Positions 1-8,804 of a stretch of DNA of 36,585 bases are shown one piece after another. The stretch comes from Treponema sp. GTDB taxonomy: Bacteria; Spirochaetota; Spirochaetia; Treponematales; Breznakiellaceae. Under the pieces are notes generated by a model, which was given only the letters and a program-made list of their open reading frames with translations, was not told the DNA's origin and ran no database searches. Numbering within the stretch: position 1 is the stretch's first letter; each line of letters starts with the position of its first letter. The position numbers and the translations under genes are program-made. The stretch spans positions 1-36,585 of the forward strand of contig WQSW01000011.1 of the NCBI GenBank assembly GCA_009787695.1, written 5' to 3'.

Positions 1-77
1 CCGGGAAGCAGCTGTTCGCTTAAATTTACCGCTATGAACTGCCCTTGCGTTACTTCGCTTTGTTTATATCTTGCCAT
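1..77 (-). mobile_element. IS1182-like transposase, N-terminal fragment cut by window edge
   Basis: The reverse strand from base 77 reads ATG then MARYKQSEVTQGQFIAVNLS followed by EQLLPG, with no stop before the window edge. From memory, a start of the form MA-[RK]-YK, then QGQFI, then QLLPG is characteristic of DDE transposases of the IS1182 type with a DUF772 domain. Only about 25 residues are visible, so catalytic residues cannot be checked. The gene runs leftward out of the window. No terminal inverted repeat or target duplication could be fixed in the AT-rich 78-428 stretch. It marks the left edge as mobile-element territory next to the HD/Hsp90-like gene. Confidence 0.72.
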
Positions 78-428
78 TATAGAATTATTTTATCATTTTT
101 TATTCTTTCTGTCGATCTTTTCTTTCTTTGTTAGGTGTCATTTTTTATTTTTTCGACATTTTCGTTATATGCCGTACCTGCGTACGCAACGCTCTCCTAT
201 TGTAGCAGATAAGCTTATATCGCTGAAGGCTTAAAATTTCGTAGTTATTATCCGCCCAATATCGTGCAAAAGTCATCGACATCCTAAAAGATCCTCGTTG
301 TAATGCCCTTGTTCATAATATCCTCTCCCGTTTTTTAGTAATTTTTTCTACATATCAACTATACAGGATTTGAGTTGTATCCAATGTTCCATCGAGCTTA
401 CATTAATTAACAGCAGTCTATAATTTTA
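78..428. other. AT-rich intergenic stretch between transposase and HD/Hsp90-like gene
   Basis: No gene is supported here. The 34-234 frame on the plus strand is low-complexity F/L-rich translation over the transposase start and is not credible. A stop-free stretch of about 40 codons ends near 410 but has no start codon and no recognisable motif. The end of the insertion sequence should lie in this stretch, but I could not define its terminal repeat without the other end. Confidence 0.4.
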
Positions 429-3400
429 CTAACTACGCAAAGCAATAACATAATCATAGATAAATTGCTTATATTCTTCTTTTATTTTCTCATGAGAACA
501 CGAAGAATGTTTTTGTACATTTTGCAGGTAAATATAATCTATAATATTATTTACTTGTTCACACTGCATAATTCCTGCCACCGCTTCTTCTTTATTATCT
601 GCTTCAGTTATATATTTTCTGCGAGGTTCTCCGCTTATATCTGTGGGTAGAATGAGTATTAAAACCCAATAAGGAACATCAATATTTATATTGTTTATAC
701 TATAACGTAACTCATCTGTGTGAGGTACTAGTATTTTTGCATATGACTCAAAACCGAGGCACAAGCCCCAATCCGTTTTTTTCCACCATTTTTGTATTAC
801 ATCATTACTTGCAGTTATTGATGTAGCCTCATTGTTATCTACCTTCCTTAAGGTTACATAAAACTCGTCTTCTCTCAATTCTAATTTAGTCCACCGCAAA
901 TTCCACAAAAATGGAAATTTATCATAAAGTTGACTTGATAAATTATTAACAGGGCATACAAGTTGATCAGCAGAAAATATATCTAATAGATTCTCGCATT
1001 TATCAAAATGATAACCATATTCATAATCGGGCAAAATTCTAAAATAATCACTGGCACTGTGTAGAAATGTATCTACTGGTAAATTAAAACGCAAGGAACT
1101 CCAAAGCACCCATGCCCAATTATCATTACTTAATAAATTTATACAAGATGCATGTGGTAAATTAATATAAAATATATTATGAATTATATCTAGATTAGGG
1201 TCAGCATTTTGTCTATGGGTAAACGAAATGCTATATGTCGTATCAAAAAAAATATCACCCAAAATATTAGCATAATGTTTTTGGTTTTTATATCTTTCGC
1301 CAGTGTTGATACTACTACAAAAAGCCTTGCCATATACACTTCTTGATACTTCAAATCCTCTAGCGAAGCCGATGCTAAATTCCTCACAAAAAGGCTCTCC
1401 AAATTCATTAATAAAGCTTCTAGTAAGCCTCTTTGTGTATCTATCTCTGTGTGTTAAACTAAAGAAATTTGTCTGAAGATCAGCGAGTATTAAACTCAAT
1501 TCATGCTCAATCATACGACAAATTTCATGACCAAGACCATAACCCAAGACTTCTGCAAATGAGAAATTAGTATCATTGCCTAAGACTTGATCGACATCAC
1601 GCACTAATTTCATTAGAAGACCTGTAATGTTATTTAAGAAATGGTTACTGGTCCAAAGATTGAAAAATGCTTTGAAAAAAACTTCTCTATCACTAGCAAG
1701 GGGTGTTATTATATTAAGAATTGCATCTAAATGTTTTCGAAAAGCACCTTGATTATTAGATATATAACATCTAAATATAAAGATAAAATACAGAAGCTGC
1801 TCAATAGGAGCTGGTTCATTTCCATTTAGAATATCTTTTAAGTTTTTAAAAATAGAAGATACACTATTAGAGGCAACATCAAGACTGTTAGCAACTTCCA
1901 TTGCCGAAGCAAAAAACCTTGATGTTATATCTGTATTCATGACAGTAGAGAATAACTTTTGCCCAAATAATGCCAAAAATTTATTAACTTTATTCAATTG
2001 CAAGCATATTTCTGAGATCTTGTCTTGTTTTAACCTCTTTCTGTTTGCAGTAACAAATTCTTTTCCGTTACCAGCCATAAAATCAACATGAAGTATATGT
2101 AATTGAGATAATGTATAAAAGGCTTTTAATTCTTGATCACATAAAGAAATCCCCATAAATGTAATATTTTTATATGGATACTTATCCCCTATCGGTGAAC
2201 TATTATATCTTCCAAATATCTCTGGTTGCAATACACACATCATCTGAAATGCGCGATCCCAAACAACGAAACGTAAAGGACGATGGCTGGTTATAGCGAC
2301 ATCATATCTTTCATCATGAAATTCCGAATATAAAGGTAATCCATCAAATAAAAAATTACGAATGTCCGAATCAAATAACTTGCCATATTCATCATGGTCG
2401 CATAGTTTACATGCGATTGGTTTTAATGAATCTTTCTCTAGTAATGCTATGTCTTTATCATATAAATAAACATCAAATAATGGACATATTACATTTTTTT
2501 TGATAAAATTGCTTAAAATATCTAAAACTGGATTGTCTAATTGTTTTTCGTAAGGCAAAGAGACTGATTTTTCTTTTTGTATTTTTTCTAAATCTATATC
2601 CAAAATAACACTGGTTCCTTCCTGTGTAATGTTTTTATCAGGGCGAGAAAAGACAAATCCATTTCCACGCCCTGAATGCAAGACTATAATATGGGACTCA
2701 TCTTTTGAACAAGTTTCTATGCGAAAGCTGTTAGCAACTGCGAAAACTGAGTGCAATCCAATACCAAAACTACCAGAAGGGCGAAGCCATGCGGGCATAG
2801 TTTCAAAACAATCTTGATATTTTCGACTTTGCCAGCTAGATCCAGTTTGTATAATTTTATTTTTAATATCCGCATAAGTAATACCGATACCATTATCGTA
2901 GAATGTTACTTCTGCCTTCTTTTTCTTCCTGTCATATTTTACTGAGATTTTTATACTATAATGATTGTATATTTCTTGACAATCAATAAAATCAAATGGC
3001 ATTAATGTAGCTTTGTTATCACGTTTTTCTTTTGGTATTAACTTTTCAAACCAACCGTTTTTCATATTTAGATCGTGCCACATTTTTAACTTTAACGCAT
3101 CTAAACTATTTTGTATTAATTCGCGGACGAAGGTTAATGGGTCATCATAGAGGCTATATCCCTCAATTAATTCAAACGCTTTTTCTCTTGAAAAATTAAA
3201 ACGAAGATCATCTAAAGTAATCTGAAGCTCTTTTCTATTCACATTTATACTAGGGGTAAATTCAGGAACATCTTTTTTTATATCCACAGGAAAAATCATA
3301 TCTCTGTATTGAGAGAATTTTGTTAGATCGGAATTCAGCATGTTATACCAGTTTACATGCTGGTATACAATTTGCTGACAAAAATCTTCTTTTTCTGTTT

Positions 3401-4313
3401 CTGTAAAATGATGTTCATTGGGTAAATTTTGTTTTATATCATCAAAATTAATTTTTGCCCGCATAATTATTTTTTCATTGTCAATCGATGGATCATCCAT
3501 TGTTTTATGCTTGTAGTAATGCTGTGCACTAAGTAAAGGTAACAAGCCAAACTGCGAGATTGACATCTCATTAAAACGACCTCTTTGCACATCGCATAGA
3601 TCACCCAGTCTAAGCAAGGCTGCCGCAAGACGCGGATGATAATCCCCATATGAAGGTATGGGGAATTTTTTGTGGTTAAGCTCCTTGTCAAATATGCAAT
3701 CAAAGTCGAGCGCATGCAACTCAACAATCTTTCCAACGCTTGACCATATATTTTGAAAAGAATCAGGAATCGTGACTGCGAATAGTTCAGATATTGATGA
3801 TTTTCCTTCAGCAATAATTCTCGAACGATTTGCATGACTTCTTCGGAAAAATTCCGCTGTTAATTGTATGACATAATATTTTATTAACAAGGGATCAACA
3901 TCTCTATAACTGTTTCCCACCATTTTTGAAGCTAAGCGCAAGTCTTCATCGTAGCCAGTTTCACACGACCTCAAAAAACTCTTAAATGCTTCTGATCTCC
4001 AGATTTCTTTTTCTTCCTGATGACTTATAAGCATACCTATATCGTGTAAATAAACAGAAACTAGTATCAACCAAATATCTCCGACGGATAATTTTGAAAT
4101 GCGCTCATCCCCTAGTATTCTTTCTATGTTATCAATTATATTTTGGATATGAGAATTGTCATGACGACTATAATGAGGAAAGGAGTTCGCTACAGCAGGA
4201 AGGTACTCACTTACTCGGCTCTTTATTGTGCTGAATATGCCATCTAATGTTGCTAAATTGGGATCTTTCCTTGTTAACTCAAGTAGCTTTTCTTCTAATT
4301 TCGACAAAGCCAA
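429..4313 (-). CDS. HD phosphohydrolase-Hsp90-like ATPase fusion, candidate conflict/defence protein
   Basis: About 1,295 residues. Numbering is from the GTG at 4322; I prefer the TTG at 4313 because an AGGGGG Shine-Dalgarno lies 8 bases before it and there is no in-frame ATG for 100 residues. Residues 45-330 form an HD domain: HYSRHDNSH (H54, H58), YLHDIG (H93-D94), H163 and RLGDLCD (D241). Residues about 385-580 form a GHKL/Hsp90-type ATPase: N-box RELIQNSLDAL (E401, N405, D408), G1 DNGIG (476-480) and G2 SGSFGIGLHS (from 516). The remaining 700 residues hold no domain I recognise, apart from a conserved-looking NRKRL near 770. From memory this resembles the HD-CE plus HATPase architecture predicted in bacterial conflict systems. 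It stands alone, beside a transposase, and looks more AT-rich than the downstream genes. Inferred role: an ATP-gated nucleotide hydrolase or phosphatase triggered by infection. Confidence 0.8.
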   Translation of the reverse strand: MALSKLEEKLLELTRKDPNLATLDGIFSTIKSRVSEYLPAVANSFPHYSRHDNSHIQNIIDNIERILGDERISKLSVGDIWLILVSVYLHDIGMLISHQEEKEIWRSEAFKSFLRSCETGYDEDLRLASKMVGNSYRDVDPLLIKYYVIQLTAEFFRRSHANRSRIIAEGKSSISELFAVTIPDSFQNIWSSVGKIVELHALDFDCIFDKELNHKKFPIPSYGDYHPRLAAALLRLGDLCDVQRGRFNEMSISQFGLLPLLSAQHYYKHKTMDDPSIDNEKIIMRAKINFDDIKQNLPNEHHFTETEKEDFCQQIVYQHVNWYNMLNSDLTKFSQYRDMIFPVDIKKDVPEFTPSINVNRKELQITLDDLRFNFSREKAFELIEGYSLYDDPLTFVRELIQNSLDALKLKMWHDLNMKNGWFEKLIPKEKRDNKATLMPFDFIDCQEIYNHYSIKISVKYDRKKKKAEVTFYDNGIGITYADIKNKIIQTGSSWQSRKYQDCFETMPAWLRPSGSFGIGLHSVFAVANSFRIETCSKDESHIIVLHSGRGNGFVFSRPDKNITQEGTSVILDIDLEKIQKEKSVSLPYEKQLDNPVLDILSNFIKKNVICPLFDVYLYDKDIALLEKDSLKPIACKLCDHDEYGKLFDSDIRNFLFDGLPLYSEFHDERYDVAITSHRPLRFVVWDRAFQMMCVLQPEIFGRYNSSPIGDKYPYKNITFMGISLCDQELKAFYTLSQLHILHVDFMAGNGKEFVTANRKRLKQDKISEICLQLNKVNKFLALFGQKLFSTVMNTDITSRFFASAMEVANSLDVASNSVSSIFKNLKDILNGNEPAPIEQLLYFIFIFRCYISNNQGAFRKHLDAILNIITPLASDREVFFKAFFNLWTSNHFLNNITGLLMKLVRDVDQVLGNDTNFSFAEVLGYGLGHEICRMIEHELSLILADLQTNFFSLTHRDRYTKRLTRSFINEFGEPFCEEFSIGFARGFEVSRSVYGKAFCSSINTGERYKNQKHYANILGDIFFDTTYSISFTHRQNADPNLDIIHNIFYINLPHASCINLLSNDNWAWVLWSSLRFNLPVDTFLHSASDYFRILPDYEYGYHFDKCENLLDIFSADQLVCPVNNLSSQLYDKFPFLWNLRWTKLELREDEFYVTLRKVDNNEATSITASNDVIQKWWKKTDWGLCLGFESYAKILVPHTDELRYSINNINIDVPYWVLILILPTDISGEPRRKYITEADNKEEAVAGIMQCEQVNNIIDYIYLQNVQKHSSCSHEKIKEEYKQFIYDYVIALRS

Positions 4314-4860
4314 AACAACCACCCCCTAAATACAACACCTACCGTAACATTATACAATATTTCTATTTCTTTGATCAACTAACCCTGCCCAGCATCCACG
4401 AAAATTAATTTCCGTTTGAAGGTTGACTCCAGTATCCTGCTTCTTGAAAACCAGTTGTTATCAACACGTAAAAATATACCAATGCATGGTTAAATGTACA
4501 AAAAATAGGTTGCCTAATGAGCAAACGAACAGGGATATACTTTGAAATGGAAAGATACATTTAGAAGGGCCTCATCCTGCTCTTTTGGTCAATTTTGCGT
4601 AGTGTTTTAACACACCCTAATCAGTTGTTTTATAAATTTAGCATAAACAATTTTGTGAAGACCCTCTGCGCAAACTACGGTTTTACGGAAGTCGAGCTTG
4701 CCGTAAGGCGGAGAAGCAGTTACCATATGTTGAAGTTGTAGAAAAAGTCATTTATTAACTATCATATTCCCTTAAAAAAATGTTACACGCCATTTAATAT
4801 TTTGTTTCATCAATTAATTTTTATTGCTCGTAACAGATGATTTTTAAATTATTACCTTCG
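4314..4860. other. AT-rich gap, no supported gene
   Basis: About 550 bases upstream of the HD/Hsp90-like gene and downstream of the HD-GYP gene. A plus-strand frame starts at ATG 4517, meets a stop at 4562-4564, then stays open to 4741, ending with a plausible but unrecognised basic tail. It may be the relic of a gene, but nothing identifies it. An imperfect hairpin (TTACGG-AAG, loop TCGAG, CTT-G-CCGTAA) lies at 4683-4706. It lacks a T-run and is not a convincing terminator. Confidence 0.35.
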
Positions 4861-5124
4861 TTATTTTCTTTCCCTTACCTCTAAACCGCAATCTTTTTCC
4901 TTTCCGCCCTGTTTATTTTCCCTATGTTATGCACTATGCAATATAGTTTCTACTGGATTTTCACTTTTATTCGCCCTCTCAGCGTAAAACGTGTTATTCC
5001 TTTTTTCAAGAGAAACAGAAGGAATGAAATCAGAAAAATATGAGTTAAGTTTTCCGAGCAAGACATTTGCGCCGAATTGTTTGTAAATGGCGGCTAACGC
5101 ATATTTTGAATTATGGTTGTTCAA
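4861..5124 (-). pseudogene. Small ORF interrupted by an in-frame stop, probable gene remnant
   Basis: Reading from a TTG at 5124, nine bases after the HD-GYP stop codon, gives 65 codons containing YKQFGANVLLGKLNSYFSDF and ERANKSENPVETILHSA. It then meets TAA at 4927-4929. The same frame stays open beyond that stop for about 20 more codons (ending DCGLEVRERK) to TAA at 4861. The amino acid composition is protein-like across the stop, which suggests a decayed reading frame. There is no Shine-Dalgarno at the TTG. I do not recognise the family. It could equally be chance open frame in AT-rich DNA. Confidence 0.3.
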
Positions 5125-5133
5125 TCAATCAAT

Positions 5134-6186
5134 TTAAATAAATTTATCTTTTATACCAAGAAATAAATCTGTTAAAACAGGATCAAAATGAATATTTTTT
5201 CCTTCTGAAATTATTTTAACCGCTTCTTCATGCGTAAACGCTTTTTTATACGGACGTTCAGAAACAAGAGCGTCATATACATCTATGATTGCCATTATTC
5301 TTCCTTCTAAGGGAATGTTGTTTCCTTTTAAGCCGTTCGGATAACCGCTTCCGTCCCACTTTTCATGATGATTTAATGCGAATATTTTCGCGTAATTTAA
5401 TAATTCACTTTCTCCCGAATTCTTTTCTATACGTTCAATTATATTAAAGCCTATCAGAGAATGTTTTTTCATTTCATCAAATTCTTCTTTTGTTAACGGA
5501 CCCGGTTTTTTTAATATTTGATCGCTAATTCCTATTTTTCCAATATCATGTAATTGCGCTGATTGTAACAGTATATTAATATCCCAATTATTCACTGTTT
5601 CACTAAAAAGCCCTTGTCTGTTTATTTCGTCTAACAATATTCTAACTCCGTTTTTTGTTCTTTCTATGTGCCCTCCTGTTATATCGTCTCTGAATTCAAC
5701 TAAATTGGACATGGTTATTAATATTGCATTTTGCAGTTTAACCACTTTTTCGGTTTTTTCATTAACAAGATTTTGTAAATTGTTTTTCATATATTCAAGT
5801 TCTTCTGTCATTGAATTAAAGTCATCAAACAGAACTTCTACCATATCTTTTTTTCCGTCTTTCCGCATTGAAGAAACCCGGATAGATAAATTTCCTTTTG
5901 ATATTTCTTTAGCAGCCGCGCCAAGTATTTTTATCGGTAATGTCCATGTAAAATGACGGAAGATGCCTATACTGGCTGTTACTAAAGCCGCAGAAAAGAA
6001 AACAAATGCGATAAGCAAGTTTATGCCAAGCTGGGTATTTTCTTCAAAAATTTTACTATGTTCAAGTGATTGATAAATCCACATATGAAATCCGTTAAAC
6101 GCAGCCAATACAATAAAAAGAATAAAAAATTCTTTAACGTATCCGAATTTCGTATTAATTCGATTATCTTTCTCTTTTTTATTCAT
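5134..6186 (-). CDS. Membrane-bound HD-GYP phosphodiesterase
   Basis: Predicted cyclic-di-GMP phosphodiesterase. Positions are from an upstream ATG at 6273; the likelier start is its Met30 at 6186, because the upstream ATG has no ribosome site. Two membrane spans (about 45-67 and 83-105) enclose a short loop too small for a large periplasmic sensor. A HAMP-like linker follows (about 106-160), then a coiled-coil stretch, then the HD-GYP domain. The domain carries HDIGK (242-246) and the intact signature HHEKWDGSGYP (302-312), so it should be catalytic. The family hydrolyses c-di-GMP to pGpG or GMP. It diverges from ftsH across an AT-rich promoter region and has no operon partner. Confidence 0.88.
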   Translation of the reverse strand: MNKKEKDNRINTKFGYVKEFFILFIVLAAFNGFHMWIYQSLEHSKIFEENTQLGINLLIAFVFFSAALVTASIGIFRHFTWTLPIKILGAAAKEISKGNLSIRVSSMRKDGKKDMVEVLFDDFNSMTEELEYMKNNLQNLVNEKTEKVVKLQNAILITMSNLVEFRDDITGGHIERTKNGVRILLDEINRQGLFSETVNNWDINILLQSAQLHDIGKIGISDQILKKPGPLTKEEFDEMKKHSLIGFNIIERIEKNSGESELLNYAKIFALNHHEKWDGSGYPNGLKGNNIPLEGRIMAIIDVYDALVSERPYKKAFTHEEAVKIISEGKNIHFDPVLTDLFLGIKDKFI

Positions 6187-6364
6187 TAAAACACCGTTTA
6201 TTTCCTTTTTTAATATACACAAATATCTTAATAAAAACACTCTGGTTTCTGATACACTCACATAAGTATACACATTACAGAACTTATTAAAATGCTGATA
6301 ATCCTTTACTTTCTCAATTGACTTTTAAAGGTTTGTAACTTAGATATTCTCTTTTTACCTTCAA

Positions 6365-6396
6365 TATATTATAATTTAATTATATTATAATTTAAT
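6365..6396. promoter_or_regulatory. 16-bp perfect tandem repeat carrying duplicated -10-like hexamers
   Basis: TATATTATAATTTAAT occurs twice head to tail (6365-6380 and 6381-6396), just before the ftsH ribosome site. Each copy has TATAAT (6370-6375 and 6386-6391). Because ATTATAAT is palindromic, each also has TATAAT on the minus strand, facing the HD-GYP gene. No convincing -35 box was found at standard spacing. A duplication of the core promoter is visible; its effect on expression is inferred. Confidence 0.5.
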
Positions 6397-6406
6397 TGAG
6401 GAATAA

Positions 6407-8362
6407 ATGAGCGATAATAATGATAATAACGACAATAAAGGTTTCTTTCCGTTCGGTCCAAACGGTCCAAAACTGCCCGATTTTAAGGGGTTTGGGGGTT
6501 GGAAAGCCCTTCTTATTTATATTGCTATCCTGTTTGTAGGGATTAGCCTTTTTAATTATGTTTTTCTAAGCAGGTTAAACCCCGCAATAGATTTTTCCGA
6601 ATTTAAAGCGCGGATTTCTTCCGGCGAAATTAAACGTGTAGAGCTTACAGATGCTTATTTTACCGGTTACACAAATGAGAGCAGGCAAACTTCAAAAAAC
6701 AATCGGGGGTCGATTGCCGCTCCGGGAAGAACCGTTACTGCTCAGGAAAGGGTTTACCGTACTGTATCAATATATGATCCTGAGTTTATAAAATTGCTTG
6801 ATGAGAAAAAAGTCGCTTACGGAGCGCCTCCGCGTGAAGGCAATGCCATCCTTAACTTTATTTTTACTTGGGTGCTGCCTATTGGTTTCTTTATTTTAAT
6901 TTGGCGTTTTGTAATTAAACGTATCGGCAATATGGGTAACAATGTTCTTTCTGTCGGACAGAACAGAGCTGTAATTGTTGCAGAAGGTGATGTTGTTACG
7001 CGCTTTAGCGATGTTGCAGGCGTTGATGAAGCAAAAGAAGAACTTGTCGAAGTTGTTGATTTTTTAAAGAACCCTCAAAAATATAAAGAAATCGGCGGCA
7101 AGATTCCTAAGGGCGTTCTTTTGGTGGGACCTCCGGGAACAGGAAAGACTCTTCTTGCAAGAGCGGTTGCAGGCGAAGCGGGTGTAGCGTTTTTCCGCAT
7201 GAGCGGTGCAGACTTCGTCGAGATGTTTGTCGGTGTTGGTGCGGCGCGTGTGCGCGATTTATTTAAACAGGCAAGAGCTAAAGCGCCTTGCATCATTTTT
7301 ATTGATGAGCTTGATGCTATTGGCAAGAGCAGAATTAATAGCATTTCAGGCGGCAATGATGAGCGTGAACAAACATTAAACCAGCTCCTTGTAGAAATGG
7401 ACGGTTTTGACGGAACAAGCGGTCTTATTCTTCTTGCAGCCACAAACCGACCCGATGTATTGGATCATGCGCTCCTTCGCCCCGGAAGATTTGATCGTCA
7501 GGTGCTTGTAGATAGACCCGACTTAAAAGGCAGAGAAGCGATTTTACAAATTCATTCTAAAAATGTAATACGCGATCCCTCCGTAGACCTTGAAGTTGTT
7601 GCGCGTGTAACCTCTGGTTTTTCCGGAGCAGACCTTGCCAACATAGTAAACGAAGCCGCTCTTTTGGCTGTCAGGGCGGGAAGAAAAATGGTAACTCAGA
7701 TCGATTTTAACGAAGCGATTGAAAAAACCGTTGCGGGTTTGCAGAAAAAAACACGCGTGCTTAAACCGGAAGAGAGAAAACTTACAGCTTACCATGAGAC
7801 AGGTCATGCCATTGTTGCAGCATTTACACCTAACGCTGATCCTGTACAAAAAATATCAATAATTCCCCGCGGTTTTGCGCTCGGTTATACTTTGCAGCTT
7901 CCTCTTGAAGATCGGTATAAAGTAACACAATCAGATCTTCTTGGAAGGATAGACATCTTGCTTGGCGGGCGCATAGCAGAAGAAATGATCTCAGGCGAAT
8001 ATTCAACAGGCGCTTCAAACGATATTACAAGAGCGACTGATATCGCCCGCAAGATGATCACCGATTACGGCATGAGCGACCGTTTCCGCAATGTAGCGCT
8101 GACATCGCGCGGAATGAGCATTGGCGGGCAGGAACAATCGTCAGAACCTTCTTTTCACCGCGAGTACGCAGAAAGTACGCAGCAATATGTTGATGAAGAG
8201 ATCGCCCGTATTATCGAAACAGAATATGCCAAAGTAAAACAGCTTCTCGAAGAAAAACGCGAAATTCTTGATACAGTTGCCGCCGCACTTTTAGAAAAGG
8301 AAACTCTGGACGAGAGGGAATTTAAAGCGCTTCTCGGCGAAGGTGTTTACATAGTCGCGTAA
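6407..8362 (+). CDS. ftsH: ATP-dependent zinc metalloprotease FtsH
   Basis: Hexameric AAA+ protease of the inner membrane that degrades misfolded membrane proteins and short-lived regulators. Length 651 is typical. The N-terminus is Asn/Asp-rich, with a first span at about 33-53, a periplasmic domain, and a second span at about 149-168. The AAA module has Walker A GPPGTGKT (241-248), Walker [10 protein letters not shown] (near 300) and the second region of homology ending RPGRFDR (near 363). The zinc site is HETGH (463-467) with the third ligand Asp539 in SNDITRAT. All catalytic residues are present. The start ATG is preceded by GAGG at good spacing. Transcription probably comes from the AT-rich repeat immediately upstream. 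The gene stands alone; the next gene is convergent. Confidence 0.97.
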   Translation: MSDNNDNNDNKGFFPFGPNGPKLPDFKGFGGWKALLIYIAILFVGISLFNYVFLSRLNPAIDFSEFKARISSGEIKRVELTDAYFTGYTNESRQTSKNNRGSIAAPGRTVTAQERVYRTVSIYDPEFIKLLDEKKVAYGAPPREGNAILNFIFTWVLPIGFFILIWRFVIKRIGNMGNNVLSVGQNRAVIVAEGDVVTRFSDVAGVDEAKEELVEVVDFLKNPQKYKEIGGKIPKGVLLVGPPGTGKTLLARAVAGEAGVAFFRMSGADFVEMFVGVGAARVRDLFKQARAKAPCIIFIDELDAIGKSRINSISGGNDEREQTLNQLLVEMDGFDGTSGLILLAATNRPDVLDHALLRPGRFDRQVLVDRPDLKGREAILQIHSKNVIRDPSVDLEVVARVTSGFSGADLANIVNEAALLAVRAGRKMVTQIDFNEAIEKTVAGLQKKTRVLKPEERKLTAYHETGHAIVAAFTPNADPVQKISIIPRGFALGYTLQLPLEDRYKVTQSDLLGRIDILLGGRIAEEMISGEYSTGASNDITRATDIARKMITDYGMSDRFRNVALTSRGMSIGGQEQSSEPSFHREYAESTQQYVDEEIARIIETEYAKVKQLLEEKREILDTVAAALLEKETLDEREFKALLGEGVYIVA

Positions 8363-8377
8363 AATTAAGTATCTGAT

Positions 8378-8719
8378 TTAAGGTTTCTCTCCGGAAAGAT
8401 ACTGCTGTGTAAGTTCGTTTACAACCTTCTGGAGTGAATCGTTAAAATCCCTGACATAAACCATAACCTCATTATTGGGTATATTCTCCGGAAGAAAAAA
8501 TTGATAAGGTTCGACATTCAAGGCGACAGCAAGTTTTGCCAGTGTTTTTGCTGATACTCCCTTTTTACAGTTTTCTATATCATTTATAAAGTTGTGTGTA
8601 AGTCCTGTAGTGCCGGCAAGCGTTAATTGTGAAATATTATTTAACGATCTAAGACGTTTAATGTTATTACTGATTAGCTTATAGATATACTGATCGTCAA
8701 TTTCATTTTTCTTTGCCAT
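8378..8719 (-). CDS. XRE-family helix-turn-helix regulator
   Basis: 113 residues. Residues about 13-70 form a Cro/C1-type HTH: IKRLRSLNNISQLTLAGTTG, then NFINDIENCKKGVSAKTLAKLAVAL, the usual pattern of helix 2-turn-helix 3 followed by the conserved LAKLAVAL. The C-terminal 40 residues are short and probably give dimer contacts; no ligand domain is seen. It converges on ftsH with a 15-base gap and is followed upstream by an M15-like lipoprotein gene on the same strand, 85 bases away. Its target is unknown. No phage or toxin partner sits beside it, so it looks like a stand-alone regulator. Confidence 0.85.
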   Translation of the reverse strand: MAKKNEIDDQYIYKLISNNIKRLRSLNNISQLTLAGTTGLTHNFINDIENCKKGVSAKTLAKLAVALNVEPYQFFLPENIPNNEVMVYVRDFNDSLQKVVNELTQQYLSGEKP

Positions 8720-8804
8720 AATCTTATTTTCATTTATTAAGAATTATTGGCAAATAACCATATGCGGATAAATTATCGCTATGGGTTGGATTATTGGTAT
8801 TGTA

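Noticed and set aside
34-234. 66-residue plus-strand frame at the left edge
   Set aside because: It is F/L-rich low-complexity translation of AT-rich DNA and overlaps the more convincing transposase start on the other strand.
3467-3835. 122-residue frame on the same strand as the HD/Hsp90-like gene in another phase
   Set aside because: It overlaps the HD domain coding sequence entirely and has no recognisable motif or ribosome site.
4517-4741. Plus-strand frame with one internal stop in the gap before the HD/Hsp90-like gene
   Set aside because: No Shine-Dalgarno, an early stop at 4562 and no recognisable family; noted in the gap entry instead of being called a gene.
429-6186. HD/Hsp90-like gene and HD-GYP gene considered as one signalling system
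   Set aside because: Both have HD domains, but they are of different families, about 800 bases apart, with no shared operon or partner, so proximity alone is not evidence.
7075-7443. 122-residue minus-strand frame inside ftsH
   Set aside because: It is antisense to the most conserved part of ftsH, so its open frame reflects codon bias of that gene.
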